Assembly (NCBI GenBank): GCA_035640455.1
Contig: DASQWB010000085.1
Coordinates: 1 to 44,034 of the forward strand
Length of the DNA stretch: 44,034 nt
Direction of reading: 5' to 3'
Origin: AC-50 sp035640455
Lineage (GTDB): Bacteria > Actinomycetota > Thermoleophilia > Gaiellales > Gaiellaceae
The notes under the pieces were generated by a model that worked only from the letters and a program-made list of their open reading frames with translations, was not told the origin of the DNA and made no database searches. Below, in pieces: positions 1 through 8,040 of the stretch. Made by a program: the position numbers and the translations under genes. Position 1 is the first letter of the stretch. The number at the start of each line of letters is the position of its first letter.

Positions 1-156
1 CCGGTCGCCGTCCACTTCAAGGGCTCCGGGTTCTACTCGACCGACTACGGGCGCGGCGGGCGCAAGTCCGAGGCGGCCTCGAAGGACGGCGACGCGAAGA
101 GCACGTCCACCGAAGGCACCTCTGAGAAGAAGAAGGAGAAGGCGGCCGAGGCGTAG
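1..156 (+). CDS. FmdB-family zinc-ribbon protein, C-terminal part
   Basis: The window opens inside this gene, so only the last 51 residues are visible. They begin PVAVHFKGSGFYSTDYGRGG and then become a Lys/Glu/Ser/Ala-rich hydrophilic tail ending KKKEKAAEA. The block 'FKGSGFYSTDY' is the typical end of the FmdB/CxxC-CxxC regulatory-protein family, whose N-terminal zinc ribbon would lie outside the window. The function of the family is poorly known; it is a small cytoplasmic putative regulator. The gene ends at a TAG, and a structured repeat begins about 12 bases later. The LCP gene converges on it from the other side. Confidence 0.75.
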   Translation, partial: PVAVHFKGSGFYSTDYGRGGRKSEAASKDGDAKSTSTEGTSEKKKEKAAEA

Positions 157-168
157 GACGGACCGGAT

Positions 169-258
169 GACACGGATGTGTCGACCGGTCATTTCAGACG
201 GACGCGCGGGCGAAGCCCGCACGTCCTGATGATCGGCGCCAAGCGGCGCCTCGGCCTA
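169..258 (-). repeat. Structured intergenic repeat, copy A (between FmdB and LCP)
   Basis: Orientation is given as the strand that reads CTAR, hairpin 2, hairpin 1, GACCGGTC. On the plus strand it reads GACAC-GGAT-GTGTC (169-182), the palindrome GACCGGTC, TTTCAGACGG, then hairpin 1 (200-211 with 215-226, loop GAA), CCTGATG and hairpin 2 (GGCGCC 235-240 with 245-250). It ends at the stop codon of the LCP gene (256-258). One position of hairpin 1 is a C-A mismatch in plus-strand RNA but a G-U pair in minus-strand RNA, which suits transcription as the 3' end of the LCP message. Five other loci in the window carry the same element. Confidence 0.85.
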
Positions 259-1437
259 CCCGAGCCCGCGGTCGCCGATCACGCAGCCGGGCCCGTACGG
301 GCCGGAGCCGGGTGGGGGCGGCTGCGGCGCGGAGTCGCCCTTGACCATGTGGACGACGGCGAAGTTCTCCTGCGTCGGCACGATCACCGACTGGCCGCCG
401 ATCGACGACGCGCTGCCGCCGAGACGGCAGTGGTATGCGCGGCCCGCGCCGGCCCGCTTGTAGACCCAGCCGAGCTGGACGAGCTGCCAGGCCGAGAGGT
501 CGGTGGCGACCGGCCGCATGTACTTCCCGGCCTTGAACGGCGCGCTCAGGTAGGTCCCGAACGACGAGAGCTTGTGGATCGTCGCCTGGACGACGCGCTG
601 CTGGCGCTCGGCGCGCGTGACGTCGCTCTCCGAGGGATTGAGCCGGTTCTCGCGGATCCGCGAGTAGATGAGCGCGCGCTGCCCGTTCATGTGCTGCTCG
701 CCCTTGTGGAAGCGCCAGCCCGGCCAGCGCTGGCACCGGGCCTGGGTCGCGTACGGGCAGTCGAAGCGGTTGGAGAGGATGTTCTCCGGCACGTCGATGT
801 CGACGCCGCCGACGTCGTCGATGAGCTGCTTGAAGCTGCCGAAGTCGACGGTCACGACGTGGTTGATCGGCAGGCCGGTGAAGTGGCGGACGGTCCTGAT
901 CGCGAGCGCCGGACCGCCGATCTGGAAGGCCGCATTGATCTTGCTGTCGCCGTGGCCGGGAATCGGCACGCGCAGGTCGCGGGGGATCGAGAGGTAGATG
1001 ATGCGGTGGTGGCTCGGGTCGGTGCGGACGAGCATGATCGAGTCCGAGTGCCGGTCACCGGCGCGCGCGTCGGAGCTCGAGTGGTCGCTCCCGAGCAGCA
1101 GGATGTCGGTGGCGTGCGAGAGCAGCAGCCCGTCCTGTGAGTCGAGCGCTGCTTTCGTCCCCGGGCTGACACGCTTGTTCGCGGCCCCGACGCCGCCCCG
1201 GAACGACAGATAGCCGGCGAGCGTCCACACGACGAGCAACAGGACGAAGAGGGCGAGGCCGACGCCGATTCGCCGGCCCCAGCCCCACCGCTTGCGCTCG
1301 CGGGCCGGCTTCGACGGACCGCGGTAGCGGTCTTCACCATCTTTGGCTTCGGGACGCGCGGGCTTGGTCCGCAGTGGAACGCCCCCGCGCACTCGCCCAC
1401 CGCGGTAGACGCGGTACGGCTTGTCGGTGCGCGCCAT
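256..1437 (-). CDS. LytR-CpsA-Psr (LCP) family cell-wall glycopolymer ligase
   Basis: This 393-residue protein has a basic cytoplasmic N-terminus (residues 1-50), one membrane helix (about 56-76, IGVGLALFVLLLVVW) and an extracytoplasmic LCP domain (about 105-285). LCP enzymes move polyprenyl-phosphate-linked glycopolymers such as teichoic acid or arabinogalactan onto peptidoglycan. Recognisable blocks are ILLLGSDHSS, DSIMLVRTD, LSIPRDLRVPIPG, KINAAF, VDFGSFKQLIDDVGGV and the Arg-rich stretch YSRIRENRLNPSESDVTRAE, which carry the usual acidic and arginine active-site residues. The tail is proline-rich (SAPQPPPPGSG). The start is an ATG 26 bases from the divergent kinase gene. The stop TAG doubles as the edge of repeat copy A. 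Confidence 0.9.
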   Translation of the reverse strand: MARTDKPYRVYRGGRVRGGVPLRTKPARPEAKDGEDRYRGPSKPARERKRWGWGRRIGVGLALFVLLLVVWTLAGYLSFRGGVGAANKRVSPGTKAALDSQDGLLLSHATDILLLGSDHSSSDARAGDRHSDSIMLVRTDPSHHRIIYLSIPRDLRVPIPGHGDSKINAAFQIGGPALAIRTVRHFTGLPINHVVTVDFGSFKQLIDDVGGVDIDVPENILSNRFDCPYATQARCQRWPGWRFHKGEQHMNGQRALIYSRIRENRLNPSESDVTRAERQQRVVQATIHKLSSFGTYLSAPFKAGKYMRPVATDLSAWQLVQLGWVYKRAGAGRAYHCRLGGSASSIGGQSVIVPTQENFAVVHMVKGDSAPQPPPPGSGPYGPGCVIGDRGLG

Positions 1438-1444
1438 CCGGCGC

Positions 1445-1457
1445 AGTATCGTAGCCG
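1445..1457. promoter_or_regulatory. Overlapping divergent -10 boxes (LCP / ROK kinase)
   Basis: Only 26 bases separate the two divergent starts. AGTATCGTAG contains TATCGT (1447-1452) and TAGCCG (1452-1457) for the plus-strand kinase, the latter 6 bases before its GTG. On the minus strand it reads CTACGATACT, with GATACT 7 bases before the LCP ATG. Neither gene has a Shine-Dalgarno, so both may be leaderless. No clear -35 is visible. Confidence 0.45.
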
Positions 1458-1463
1458 CGTCCC

Positions 1464-2384
1464 GTGGACCCGCAGCGCGTGATCGGCGTCGACCTCGGCG
1501 GCACGAAGATCCTCGCCGGGGTCGTCGATCGCGCCGGCTCGGTCGAGCGGCGGCGCGAGTCGCCGACGCCGCTCGACTCGCAGGAGGAGCTGTTACAGGC
1601 GCTCGCGCGGTCCGTGGAGGACGTGCTCGAGGACGACGTGACGGCGATCGGGTTCGGGATTCCCTCGACGATCGACCAGCGGAGTGGGCGTGCCGTCACC
1701 TCGGTGAACATCCCACTCGCCGACCTCGACCTGCGCGCATGGATGTGCGAGCGCTTCGGCTTGCCGGTCGGGATCGACAACGACGCGAACGCCGCCACCC
1801 TCGCCGAGTGGGCGCACGGCGCGGGCCGTGGAGCTCGGCACATGATCATGCTCACCCTCGGCACGGGCGTCGGCGGCGGGCTGATCCTCGACGGCAGGCC
1901 CTATCGGGGGGCGATCGGCGCCGGCGCCGAGCTCGGGCACATGGTGATCGACCTCGACGGCCCGCCGTGCCAGGGCGCCTGCACGGGACACGGTCATCTG
2001 GAGGCGCTCGCGTCGGGTCACGCCGCGACCGAGGCGGCGCGCAAGGCCTTCGGGCCGGCCGCCGACGCGCATCGCCTCGTGCGCCTCGCGAACGAGGACG
2101 ACTCGACGGCGATCGAGATCCTCACCCGCCTGGGCCGCAACCTCGGCGCCGGGATCGCGACGCTCGTGAACGTCTTCAACCCGGAGCTCGTCGTGATCGG
2201 CGGCGGGTTCTCGGCCGCCGGCGAGTTCCTGCTCGGCCCGGTGCGCGAGTTCGTCGCGCGGGAGGCGCTCCCGCCGGCGCGCGACCTCGTCAGGATCGTA
2301 CGCGCGGAGCTCGGCACCGCCGCCGGTCTCGTCGGCGCCGGGCTCGTCGCCTTCGAGGCGCTCGACGGCGTCTCCGCCGCGTGA
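1464..2384 (+). CDS. ROK-family glucokinase-like sugar kinase
   Basis: This 306-residue protein is close to the family's usual length. It begins with the ATP-binding phosphate-1 motif GVDLGGTKILAGV (residues 8-20). It has the catalytic aspartate block GIDNDANAATLAEW, the phosphate-2 motif LTLGTGVGGGLILDG and the ROK zinc signature starting ELGHMVIDLDGPPC. In the zinc loop the usual C-x-C-x4-C is C-x3-C-x4-H (CQGACTGHGHLE), so a histidine probably replaces one cysteine ligand. It likely phosphorylates glucose or a related sugar in the cytoplasm. The GTG start has no Shine-Dalgarno. Its TGA overlaps the GTG of rsmI by four bases (GTGA), so the two are translationally coupled. Confidence 0.85.
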   Translation: MDPQRVIGVDLGGTKILAGVVDRAGSVERRRESPTPLDSQEELLQALARSVEDVLEDDVTAIGFGIPSTIDQRSGRAVTSVNIPLADLDLRAWMCERFGLPVGIDNDANAATLAEWAHGAGRGARHMIMLTLGTGVGGGLILDGRPYRGAIGAGAELGHMVIDLDGPPCQGACTGHGHLEALASGHAATEAARKAFGPAADAHRLVRLANEDDSTAIEILTRLGRNLGAGIATLVNVFNPELVVIGGGFSAAGEFLLGPVREFVAREALPPARDLVRIVRAELGTAAGLVGAGLVAFEALDGVSAA

Positions 2385-3184
2385 CGCTCGCGGTCTGCGC
2401 GACGCCGATCGGGAACCTCGAGGACGTCACGCTGCGCGTCTTGCGCGAGCTCGCCGAGGCGGACGTCGTCCTCTGCGAGGACACCCGCAGGACGCAAACC
2501 CTGCTCCGCCGCCACGGCATCGGCGCACGCCTGCTCTCGTACCACGAGCACAACGAGGCCGCCCGGACGGCCGAGATGCTGCCTCGCCTGCGCGCTGGGG
2601 AGCGCGTCGCGCTCGTGAGCGACGCGGGGCTTCCCGGGATCAGCGACCCGGGTGCGCGGCTCGTGCGGACGGCGCTGGACGCCGGCGTCGAGGTCACGGT
2701 TTTGCCGGGCCCGTCCGCGGTGGAGACGGCGCTCGTCGCGAGCGGCCTCGTCGGCGAGCGCTACCAGTTCGTCGGCTACCTCCCTCGTGGCGGCCGCGCC
2801 CTCGAAGCGCTCTGGGAGGAGCTTACGGAGTGTCCGTATCCCGTCGTCGCCTTCGAGTCTCCGCAGCGCCTTCCCGTGACGCTCCGCTCGCTCGCGGCCG
2901 CTCAGGCGGACCGCTCGGTCGCCGTCTGCCGAGAGCTCACGAAGCGCTTCGAGGAGGTCGTGCGGGGGACCGCCGCGGAGGTCGCCGCCCGGGTGCGCGA
3001 GGCTCCCAAGGGCGAGATCACCCTCGTCCTCGGTGCCGTGCCCGCTTCGGTGCCGGACGACGCCAAGGCCGTCGCCGCGGTCCGCGAGCTCGTGGAGGCG
3101 GGAGTCTCGCGCCGCCGCGCGTCGGAGCTGGTCGCGGGTCTCACCGGGGTCCCGCGGCGGCGGCTCTACGAAACATCTTTGTAG
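2381..3184 (+). CDS. rsmI: 16S rRNA (cytidine-1402-2'-O)-methyltransferase RsmI
   Basis: This 267-residue tetrapyrrole-methylase-fold protein methylates the ribose of C1402 in the decoding centre of 16S rRNA, using S-adenosylmethionine. Family blocks in order are CATPIGNLEDVTLR (residues 5-18), CEDTRRTQTLLRRHGI, SYHEHNE, LVSDAGLPGISDPG (the SAM-site loop), VLPGPSAVETALVASG, FVGYLPR, AFESPQRL, CRELTKRFEEVVRG and GEITLVLG. The GTG start overlaps the kinase stop. The C-terminus carries the usual basic helical tail (SRRRASELVAGLTGVPRRRLY). A strong promoter for the next gene begins 7 bases after its stop. Confidence 0.93.
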   Translation: MTLAVCATPIGNLEDVTLRVLRELAEADVVLCEDTRRTQTLLRRHGIGARLLSYHEHNEAARTAEMLPRLRAGERVALVSDAGLPGISDPGARLVRTALDAGVEVTVLPGPSAVETALVASGLVGERYQFVGYLPRGGRALEALWEELTECPYPVVAFESPQRLPVTLRSLAAAQADRSVAVCRELTKRFEEVVRGTAAEVAARVREAPKGEITLVLGAVPASVPDDAKAVAAVRELVEAGVSRRRASELVAGLTGVPRRRLYETSL

Positions 3185-3190
3185 TCCCCG

Positions 3191-3219
3191 TTGACAACGA
3201 CCGAACCTCCCGATACCGT
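3191..3219 (+). promoter_or_regulatory. Sigma70-type promoter of the M23 gene
   Basis: A perfect TTGACA (3191-3196) is followed by a 17-base spacer and TACCGT (3214-3219). Transcription should start near 3226, leaving a short leader that contains AAGGAGG 6 bases before the ATG at 3260. This is the best -35 box seen in the window. It argues against the upstream in-frame TTG at 3191, which would lie inside the promoter. Confidence 0.75.
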
Positions 3220-3259
3220 GGTCGCTCCGTTCTCGTCTCTGACAACAAGGAGGGTGACC

Positions 3260-4921
3260 ATGCGGGTATCTGTTCGTCTCGTCCTCGCGGCGATTGCGGT
3301 GGCCGGCCTCGTCATGCCCTCCGGCGCAGCCGCTTGGACCTGGCCCGTCGACGGCCCGGTCCTGCGCCCGTTCTCCTTCGGGAGCGACCCGTACGCGGCC
3401 GGGCAGCATCGCGGAATCGACATCGGCTCACCGAGCGGTACGCCGGTCGTCGCCCCCGCCGGCGGCACCGTCTCCTTCGCCGGGACGGTCCCGACCGGTG
3501 GCAAGACTGTGACGATTCTGACTCCGACCGGCTACGCCGCCACGCTCGTCCACCTCGGGTCGATCCGGGTCCTGCGCGGCACGACGATCGAGGAAGGAGC
3601 GGCAGTCGGCACCGTCGGTCCGAGCGGAGTGCCCGACATTCCCGAGCCGTACGTCTATTTCGGGATTCGCGTCGCCTCGGACGACCAGGGCTACCTGGAC
3701 CCGCTCTTGTTCCTGCCGCCGCGCCCGCAGCTTCCGGCTCCGCCGGCAGCGGTCGAGCCGGCACCTCCGCCGGTGAGCGAGGCGCCTGCGCCGGCCGAGC
3801 AGGCTCCGTCGCCTGACCCGGCCGCGACGCCCTCGCCGGCCGAGGCGCCGACCGAGCCGCCGGCCGCCGAGCCCTCGGCAGATCCCGCGCCTGCGCCGGC
3901 GCCGTCGGCCGACGAGCCCGCGGCGCCTGCCGCCGACGGCAGCGGCGCGGCGAGCGAGCCCGAGGCGACAGAGCCTGCCGAGGATGCGAGCTCGAGCGAG
4001 GGCTCGGCCGATGCCGGTTCGGCGACGACGCCGGGCGACACGGACGCTTCAGGGTCTGCGACTGCTCCGACGGCGGAGCCCGTGCAGGTCGACGAGCAGA
4101 TGCAGTCCGACACGCCGCCGGCTCCAGCCGAGACCACGCCCTCGGCATCGGAAGCCGAGACGACCCCTCAGCCCGCCGTCGACTCCGTCGACGACTCCGC
4201 CGCGCCGGCAGACGAGTGGGCCCGCCGTGGCTCGATCTCGGCCCATCCGCTCGCGCCGGGCGTCGTCGCGACCGGCACACGCCCAAGCAGCCGCACTCAC
4301 GTCCGTGTGACGACGACGGACTCGCGGGCGCCTGTCGCCGCGCAAGATGTCCGTCAGCAGTCGCCGCAACTGGTGAATGCGCGTGGCACCCTCTCCGGCG
4401 GGCCGGCCAAAGCGTCGCATGCGCCCCCGGCCGTCCCGCGCCAGCGCGGGGACCGGCCGTCGGTCGTCCGGCACCGCGGAGAGCCGAGCGAGCTGCCGCG
4501 GGGAGCACTCGAGCCCCTTTCCGTGAGACGCGGGACCCAGCGGCCTTCGAGCACGTCGTTCCCGTCGCTGCTCGGCCTCGCCTCGATGCTCTGCGGCGCG
4601 CTCGTTGCCGCCGTCGCCGCAGCGCTCGCGCTGAGGCGACGAAGGCCGCGGCCGGGCGCTGCTCCGGCCGGCGCGGAAGCGGCTCGTATGATGGTCATTC
4701 GTGGCGGAGCGGAAGCGGAAGCGAATCCTGGTGGCGCCTGCGTGGCCGTACGCAGCGGGCCCACGCCACCTGGGACACGTGACCGGCTTCGCGGTTCCGG
4801 CCGACATCTTCGCGCGCTACCACCGACTCCAGGGGAACGACGTCCTGATGGTGAGCGGAACCGACGAGCACGGGACGCCGGTGATGGTGGCGGCGGACAA
4901 CGAGGCCATATCGCCGCGTGA
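3260..4921 (+). CDS. Secreted M23 peptidase-fold protein with long Pro/Ala/Glu-rich region (probably inactive)
   Basis: The start is the ATG behind AAGGAGGGTGACC. A signal peptide (residues 1-25, VRLVLAAIAVAGLVMPSGAAA) precedes an M23/LysM-peptidase-like domain (about 26-155: HRGIDIGSPSGTPVVAPAGG, LVHLGSIRVL). A very long low-complexity Pro/Ala/Ser/Glu region follows, then a basic stretch and a membrane helix (about 445-470, LLGLASMLCGALVAAVAAAL) with Arg-rich end. The first zinc motif HxxxD is present, but the usual HxH is replaced by VYFG in 'YVYFGIRV', so zinc hydrolysis is doubtful. The frame runs about 220 bases into metG with composition that is only a shadow of metG. A one-base shift would end it at a TGA beside the metG -10 box, so the true 3' end may lie near 4690. 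Confidence 0.7.
   Translation: MRVSVRLVLAAIAVAGLVMPSGAAAWTWPVDGPVLRPFSFGSDPYAAGQHRGIDIGSPSGTPVVAPAGGTVSFAGTVPTGGKTVTILTPTGYAATLVHLGSIRVLRGTTIEEGAAVGTVGPSGVPDIPEPYVYFGIRVASDDQGYLDPLLFLPPRPQLPAPPAAVEPAPPPVSEAPAPAEQAPSPDPAATPSPAEAPTEPPAAEPSADPAPAPAPSADEPAAPAADGSGAASEPEATEPAEDASSSEGSADAGSATTPGDTDASGSATAPTAEPVQVDEQMQSDTPPAPAETTPSASEAETTPQPAVDSVDDSAAPADEWARRGSISAHPLAPGVVATGTRPSSRTHVRVTTTDSRAPVAAQDVRQQSPQLVNARGTLSGGPAKASHAPPAVPRQRGDRPSVVRHRGEPSELPRGALEPLSVRRGTQRPSSTSFPSLLGLASMLCGALVAAVAAALALRRRRPRPGAAPAGAEAARMMVIRGGAEAEANPGGACVAVRSGPTPPGTRDRLRGSGRHLRALPPTPGERRPDGERNRRARDAGDGGGGQRGHIAA
4687..4692 (+). promoter_or_regulatory. -10 box TATGAT of metG
   Basis: TATGAT lies 8 bases before the metG GTG and no Shine-Dalgarno is present, so the message is probably leaderless. 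No -35 match is visible 16-18 bases upstream. Confidence 0.5.
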
Positions 4922-6512
4922 GCTCGCCGGCCGCTACAACGCTGCCATCCGCGAGGACCTCCGGGCTCTCGGGATCTCGTACGACCTCTTCACCCGCACG
5001 ACCACGCGCAACCACTACTGGGTCGTCCGCGACATCTTTCGCGCGCTCTACGACCACGGCTGCCTGGTCGAGAAGACGATGCTCGGCGCGTTCTCCCCCA
5101 CGACGGGACGGACGCTGCCCGACCGCTACATCGAGGGAACCTGCCCCTACTGCGGGTTCTTCCCGGCGCGAGGAGACCAGTGCGAGAACTGCGGCCGCCA
5201 GCTCGACCCGATCGACCTGAAGGAGCCGCGCTCGCGCATCGACGGCAGCGTCCCCCAGTTCAGGGAGACCACGCACCTCTTCCTCGACCTGCCGGCGTTC
5301 GCCGACCGGCTGCGCGAGTGGCTCCGGAGCCAAACTCACTGGCGGCCCAACGTCCGCAACTTCGCACTGGCGCTGGTCGACGATCTCCGGCCGCGCGCCA
5401 TGACGCGGGACATCGACTGGGGCGTACCGATCCCGATCGAGGGCTGGGACGATCGCGACGACAAGCGCATCTACGTCTGGTTCGACGCCGTCGTCGGCTA
5501 CTTGTCGGCGAGCGTCGAATGGGCGCGCAGCCGGGGCGAGCCGGACGCCTGGCGCGAGTGGTGGCAGACCTCCGACTCGCGGCACGCGTACTTCATGGGG
5601 AAGGACAACATCGTCTTCCATGCCGTGATCTGGCCTTGCATGCTCTTGGGCTACGGCGAGGGCGGCGAGCTCGGGGCGGGAAAGGGGTCCCTCCATCTCC
5701 CGGACGACGTCGTCGCCAGCGAGTACCTGACGATGGAGCGGAGCAAGTTCTCCGCGAGCCGCGGCGTCGGCGTCTACGTCGGCGACTTCCTGACCCGCTA
5801 CGACCCCGATCCGCTGCGCTATTTCCTGACGGCGGCCGGGCCCGAGACGCAGGACACCGACTTCACGTGGAGCGAGTTCGTCCGCCGGAACAACGACGAG
5901 CTGCTCGCGACGTGGGGGAACCTCGTCAACCGCACCCTCGCGAGCGCGTACCGCAACTTCGGCGCGGTGCCGGAGCCGGGCCCGCTCGAGGCACCGGACG
6001 AAGAGCTTCTGGCCGCCGTCGCGGGCGGCTTCGCGACCGTCGGCGAGCACATCGAGGCCGCGCGGTTCAAGGCGGCCCTGGCCGAGGCCATCCGCCTCGC
6101 GGGCCTGGTCAACCAGTACGCGACGAGCCAGGCCCCATGGTCGACGATCAAGACCGACCGCGAGCGCGCAGCGACGGTGCTCTACGTGTGCCTGCGCTGC
6201 ATCGACTCGCTGAAGATCATCCTCACGCCATTCCTGCCCTTCACCTCGCAGACGCTGCACGAGCTGCTCGGCTACGAGGGCTTCATCGCCGGCCCGCTCG
6301 AGTTTCGGGAGGAGCGCGAGGAGGACGGTTCGACGCACGTCGTCCTCACCGGCGACTACAGCTCCTGGGTAGGGCGATGGGAGCCGAGCGGGCTGCCGCC
6401 GGGCCGGCCGCTCCGCGAGCCGCGTCCGCTGTTCAAGAAGCTGGATCGGGAGCAGGTCGTCGCCGGCGAGCTGCGGCGGATGGCGCCGCCCGAGGACGCA
6501 GACGCGGCGTGA
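4701..6512 (+). CDS. metG: Methionine--tRNA ligase
   Basis: This 603-residue class I synthetase charges initiator and elongator tRNA-Met. The HIGH motif is HLGH in 'PYAAGPRHLGHVTGF' (residues 15-29). The zinc knuckle is CPYCGFFPARGDQCENCG, a full four-cysteine site. The KMSKS-equivalent is SKFSASRG. Conserved DIDWGVPIP, IYVWFDAVVGYLSA and FMGKDNIVFHAVIWP blocks and an anticodon-binding helical domain follow. No C-terminal EMAP/tRNA-binding domain is seen, as in mycobacterial MetG. It starts with GTG and is probably leaderless. Its TGA overlaps the GTG of tatD. Confidence 0.95.
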   Translation: MAERKRKRILVAPAWPYAAGPRHLGHVTGFAVPADIFARYHRLQGNDVLMVSGTDEHGTPVMVAADNEAISPRELAGRYNAAIREDLRALGISYDLFTRTTTRNHYWVVRDIFRALYDHGCLVEKTMLGAFSPTTGRTLPDRYIEGTCPYCGFFPARGDQCENCGRQLDPIDLKEPRSRIDGSVPQFRETTHLFLDLPAFADRLREWLRSQTHWRPNVRNFALALVDDLRPRAMTRDIDWGVPIPIEGWDDRDDKRIYVWFDAVVGYLSASVEWARSRGEPDAWREWWQTSDSRHAYFMGKDNIVFHAVIWPCMLLGYGEGGELGAGKGSLHLPDDVVASEYLTMERSKFSASRGVGVYVGDFLTRYDPDPLRYFLTAAGPETQDTDFTWSEFVRRNNDELLATWGNLVNRTLASAYRNFGAVPEPGPLEAPDEELLAAVAGGFATVGEHIEAARFKAALAEAIRLAGLVNQYATSQAPWSTIKTDRERAATVLYVCLRCIDSLKIILTPFLPFTSQTLHELLGYEGFIAGPLEFREEREEDGSTHVVLTGDYSSWVGRWEPSGLPPGRPLREPRPLFKKLDREQVVAGELRRMAPPEDADAA

Positions 6513-7255
6513 TCGACACCCACGCGCACCTCGACGCGTCCGCCGACGGCGCCGAGGCTCTCCTCGAGCGCGCCCGCAAGGCGGGCGTGACGCGGGTGGT
6601 CGCGATCGGCTCGGGCATCGCCTCGTGCCGAGATGTGCTCGCTGTCGCCGAAGCGCACGGCGGTGTCTACGCGGCGCTCGGAATCCATCCGCACCAGGCG
6701 GCCGCCGAGGAGGCCATGCGGTTGCCGGAGCTCGCCGAGCTGCTCGGGCACGAGCGCGCCGTCGCCGTCGGCGAGACCGGCCTCGACTTCTTCCGCGACT
6801 ACGCGCCGCGGCCGCAGCAGCTCGCGCTCTTCGAGCGGCAGCTCGCGCTCGCGAGCGAGCTCGGCAAGGCAGTCGTCGTGCACTCCCGCGCGGCCGAGGG
6901 CGAGACGGCTCGGGTGCTGGCGCAGTTCGACGGCGCGGTCGTCCTGCACTGCTTCTCCTCGCCGGAGCTCCTTCCGGTCGCGCTCGAGCGCGGCTACTAC
7001 GTCTCGTTCGCCGGCAACGTCACGTACCCGAAGGCCGAGGAGCTAAGAGCCGCGGCCGCCGCTGTCCCGGCCGACCGAATCCTGGCCGAGACGGACACGC
7101 CATACCTCGCGCCGCAGCCGGTCCGGGGCCGCGAGAACGAGCCGGCGAACGTCGTCCACACCCTCGCTGTGCTCGCCGAGGTGCGCGGCGAGGAGCCGCA
7201 GGCGCTCGAGGCTCGGATCGAGGCGAACGCGGCTGCCGCCTTCGCGCTGCCGTGA
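6509..7255 (+). CDS. tatD: TatD-family metal-dependent deoxyribonuclease
   Basis: This 248-residue TIM-barrel hydrolase has the metal ligands of the TatD family: DTHAHLD (residues 3-9), the bridging glutamate in VGETGLDFFRDY, HSR, LHCFSS and ETDTPYLAPQP. TatD proteins are Mg-dependent 3'-5' exonucleases acting on DNA or RNA in the cytoplasm. The GTG start overlaps the metG stop (GTGA), and the stop overlaps the rsmA start in the same way. The metG-tatD-rsmA-ispE order is common in Gram-positive bacteria and supports the call. Confidence 0.92.
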   Translation: MIDTHAHLDASADGAEALLERARKAGVTRVVAIGSGIASCRDVLAVAEAHGGVYAALGIHPHQAAAEEAMRLPELAELLGHERAVAVGETGLDFFRDYAPRPQQLALFERQLALASELGKAVVVHSRAAEGETARVLAQFDGAVVLHCFSSPELLPVALERGYYVSFAGNVTYPKAEELRAAAAAVPADRILAETDTPYLAPQPVRGRENEPANVVHTLAVLAEVRGEEPQALEARIEANAAAAFALP

Positions 7256-8040
7256 CGCCGCTCCCGGTCGTCCCGAACCGCGAGCTCGGCCAACACTTCC
7301 TCGGCGACGAGAACATCCTGGGGGTGATCGGCCGGCTCGCGGAGCTCGAGCCGGAGGACGTCGTGCTCGAGGTCGGGCCCGGCCTCGGCGTCCTGACGCG
7401 CTATCTCGCCCAGCGCGTCGGCCGCGTCCACGCCGTCGAGCTCGACCGCTCGCTTGAGCCGCACCTGCGAGCGGCGCTGGAGCCGCACGGCAACGTCGAC
7501 CTCGTCTTCGGGGACGCGCTGCGCCTCGACCTCGCCGCGCTCGAGCCTCCGCCGACGAAGCTCGTCGCGAACCTCCCCTATAACGTCGCGACGCCGCTCG
7601 TCATCGAGAGCCTCGACGGGCTGCCGGGCGTCGAGCTCTGGTGCGTGATGGTGCAGCGCGAGGTCGCCGACCGCTTCTTCGCCGCCCCGGCGACCAAGGC
7701 GTACGGGGCGGTCTCGGTGCTCGTCCAGCTGGTTGCGGAGCGGACCGGCTTCCATCGCGTCTCGCGCACGGTCTTCCGGCCGCCGCCGAACGTCGACTCG
7801 GCCCTCGTCGCCTTCCGGCGGCGCGGCTCGCTGCCCGACCGCTATCGAGATATCAAGCGCCTCGTCGAGGCCGCGTTCGCGCACCGGCGGAAGACGCTGC
7901 CGAACTCGCTCGAGCTGACCGGCCTCGCCGACCGGCAGCGCGCCGCCGAGGCGCTGGAGGCGCTCGGCTTGCCGCCTGCGGCGCGCGCCGAGCGCCTCAC
8001 CCGCGCGCAGTTCGCGGCCCTCGCCGAGCTGCTCGCATGA
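7252..8040 (+). CDS. rsmA: 16S rRNA (adenine-1518/1519-N6)-dimethyltransferase RsmA (KsgA)
   Basis: This 262-residue Rossmann methyltransferase dimethylates two adjacent adenines in helix 45 of 16S rRNA. Visible motifs are the N-terminal GQHFLGDENI, SAM motif I EVGPGLGVLTRYLA, motif II with VELDRSL, the catalytic NLPYNVATPLVI (motif IV) and FRPPPNVDSALV. The C-terminal helical domain has the usual AFAHRRKTLPNSL block. Overlaps of four bases on both sides (GTGA upstream, ATGA downstream) put it in the metG-tatD-rsmA-ispE operon. Confidence 0.94.
   Translation: MTPLPVVPNRELGQHFLGDENILGVIGRLAELEPEDVVLEVGPGLGVLTRYLAQRVGRVHAVELDRSLEPHLRAALEPHGNVDLVFGDALRLDLAALEPPPTKLVANLPYNVATPLVIESLDGLPGVELWCVMVQREVADRFFAAPATKAYGAVSVLVQLVAERTGFHRVSRTVFRPPPNVDSALVAFRRRGSLPDRYRDIKRLVEAAFAHRRKTLPNSLELTGLADRQRAAEALEALGLPPAARAERLTRAQFAALAELLA

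Noticed and set aside
3191..3259. In-frame TTG at 3191 as start of the M23 protein
   Set aside because: It coincides with the TTGACA box of a good promoter; the ATG at 3260 has AAGGAGG and a proper signal peptide behind it.
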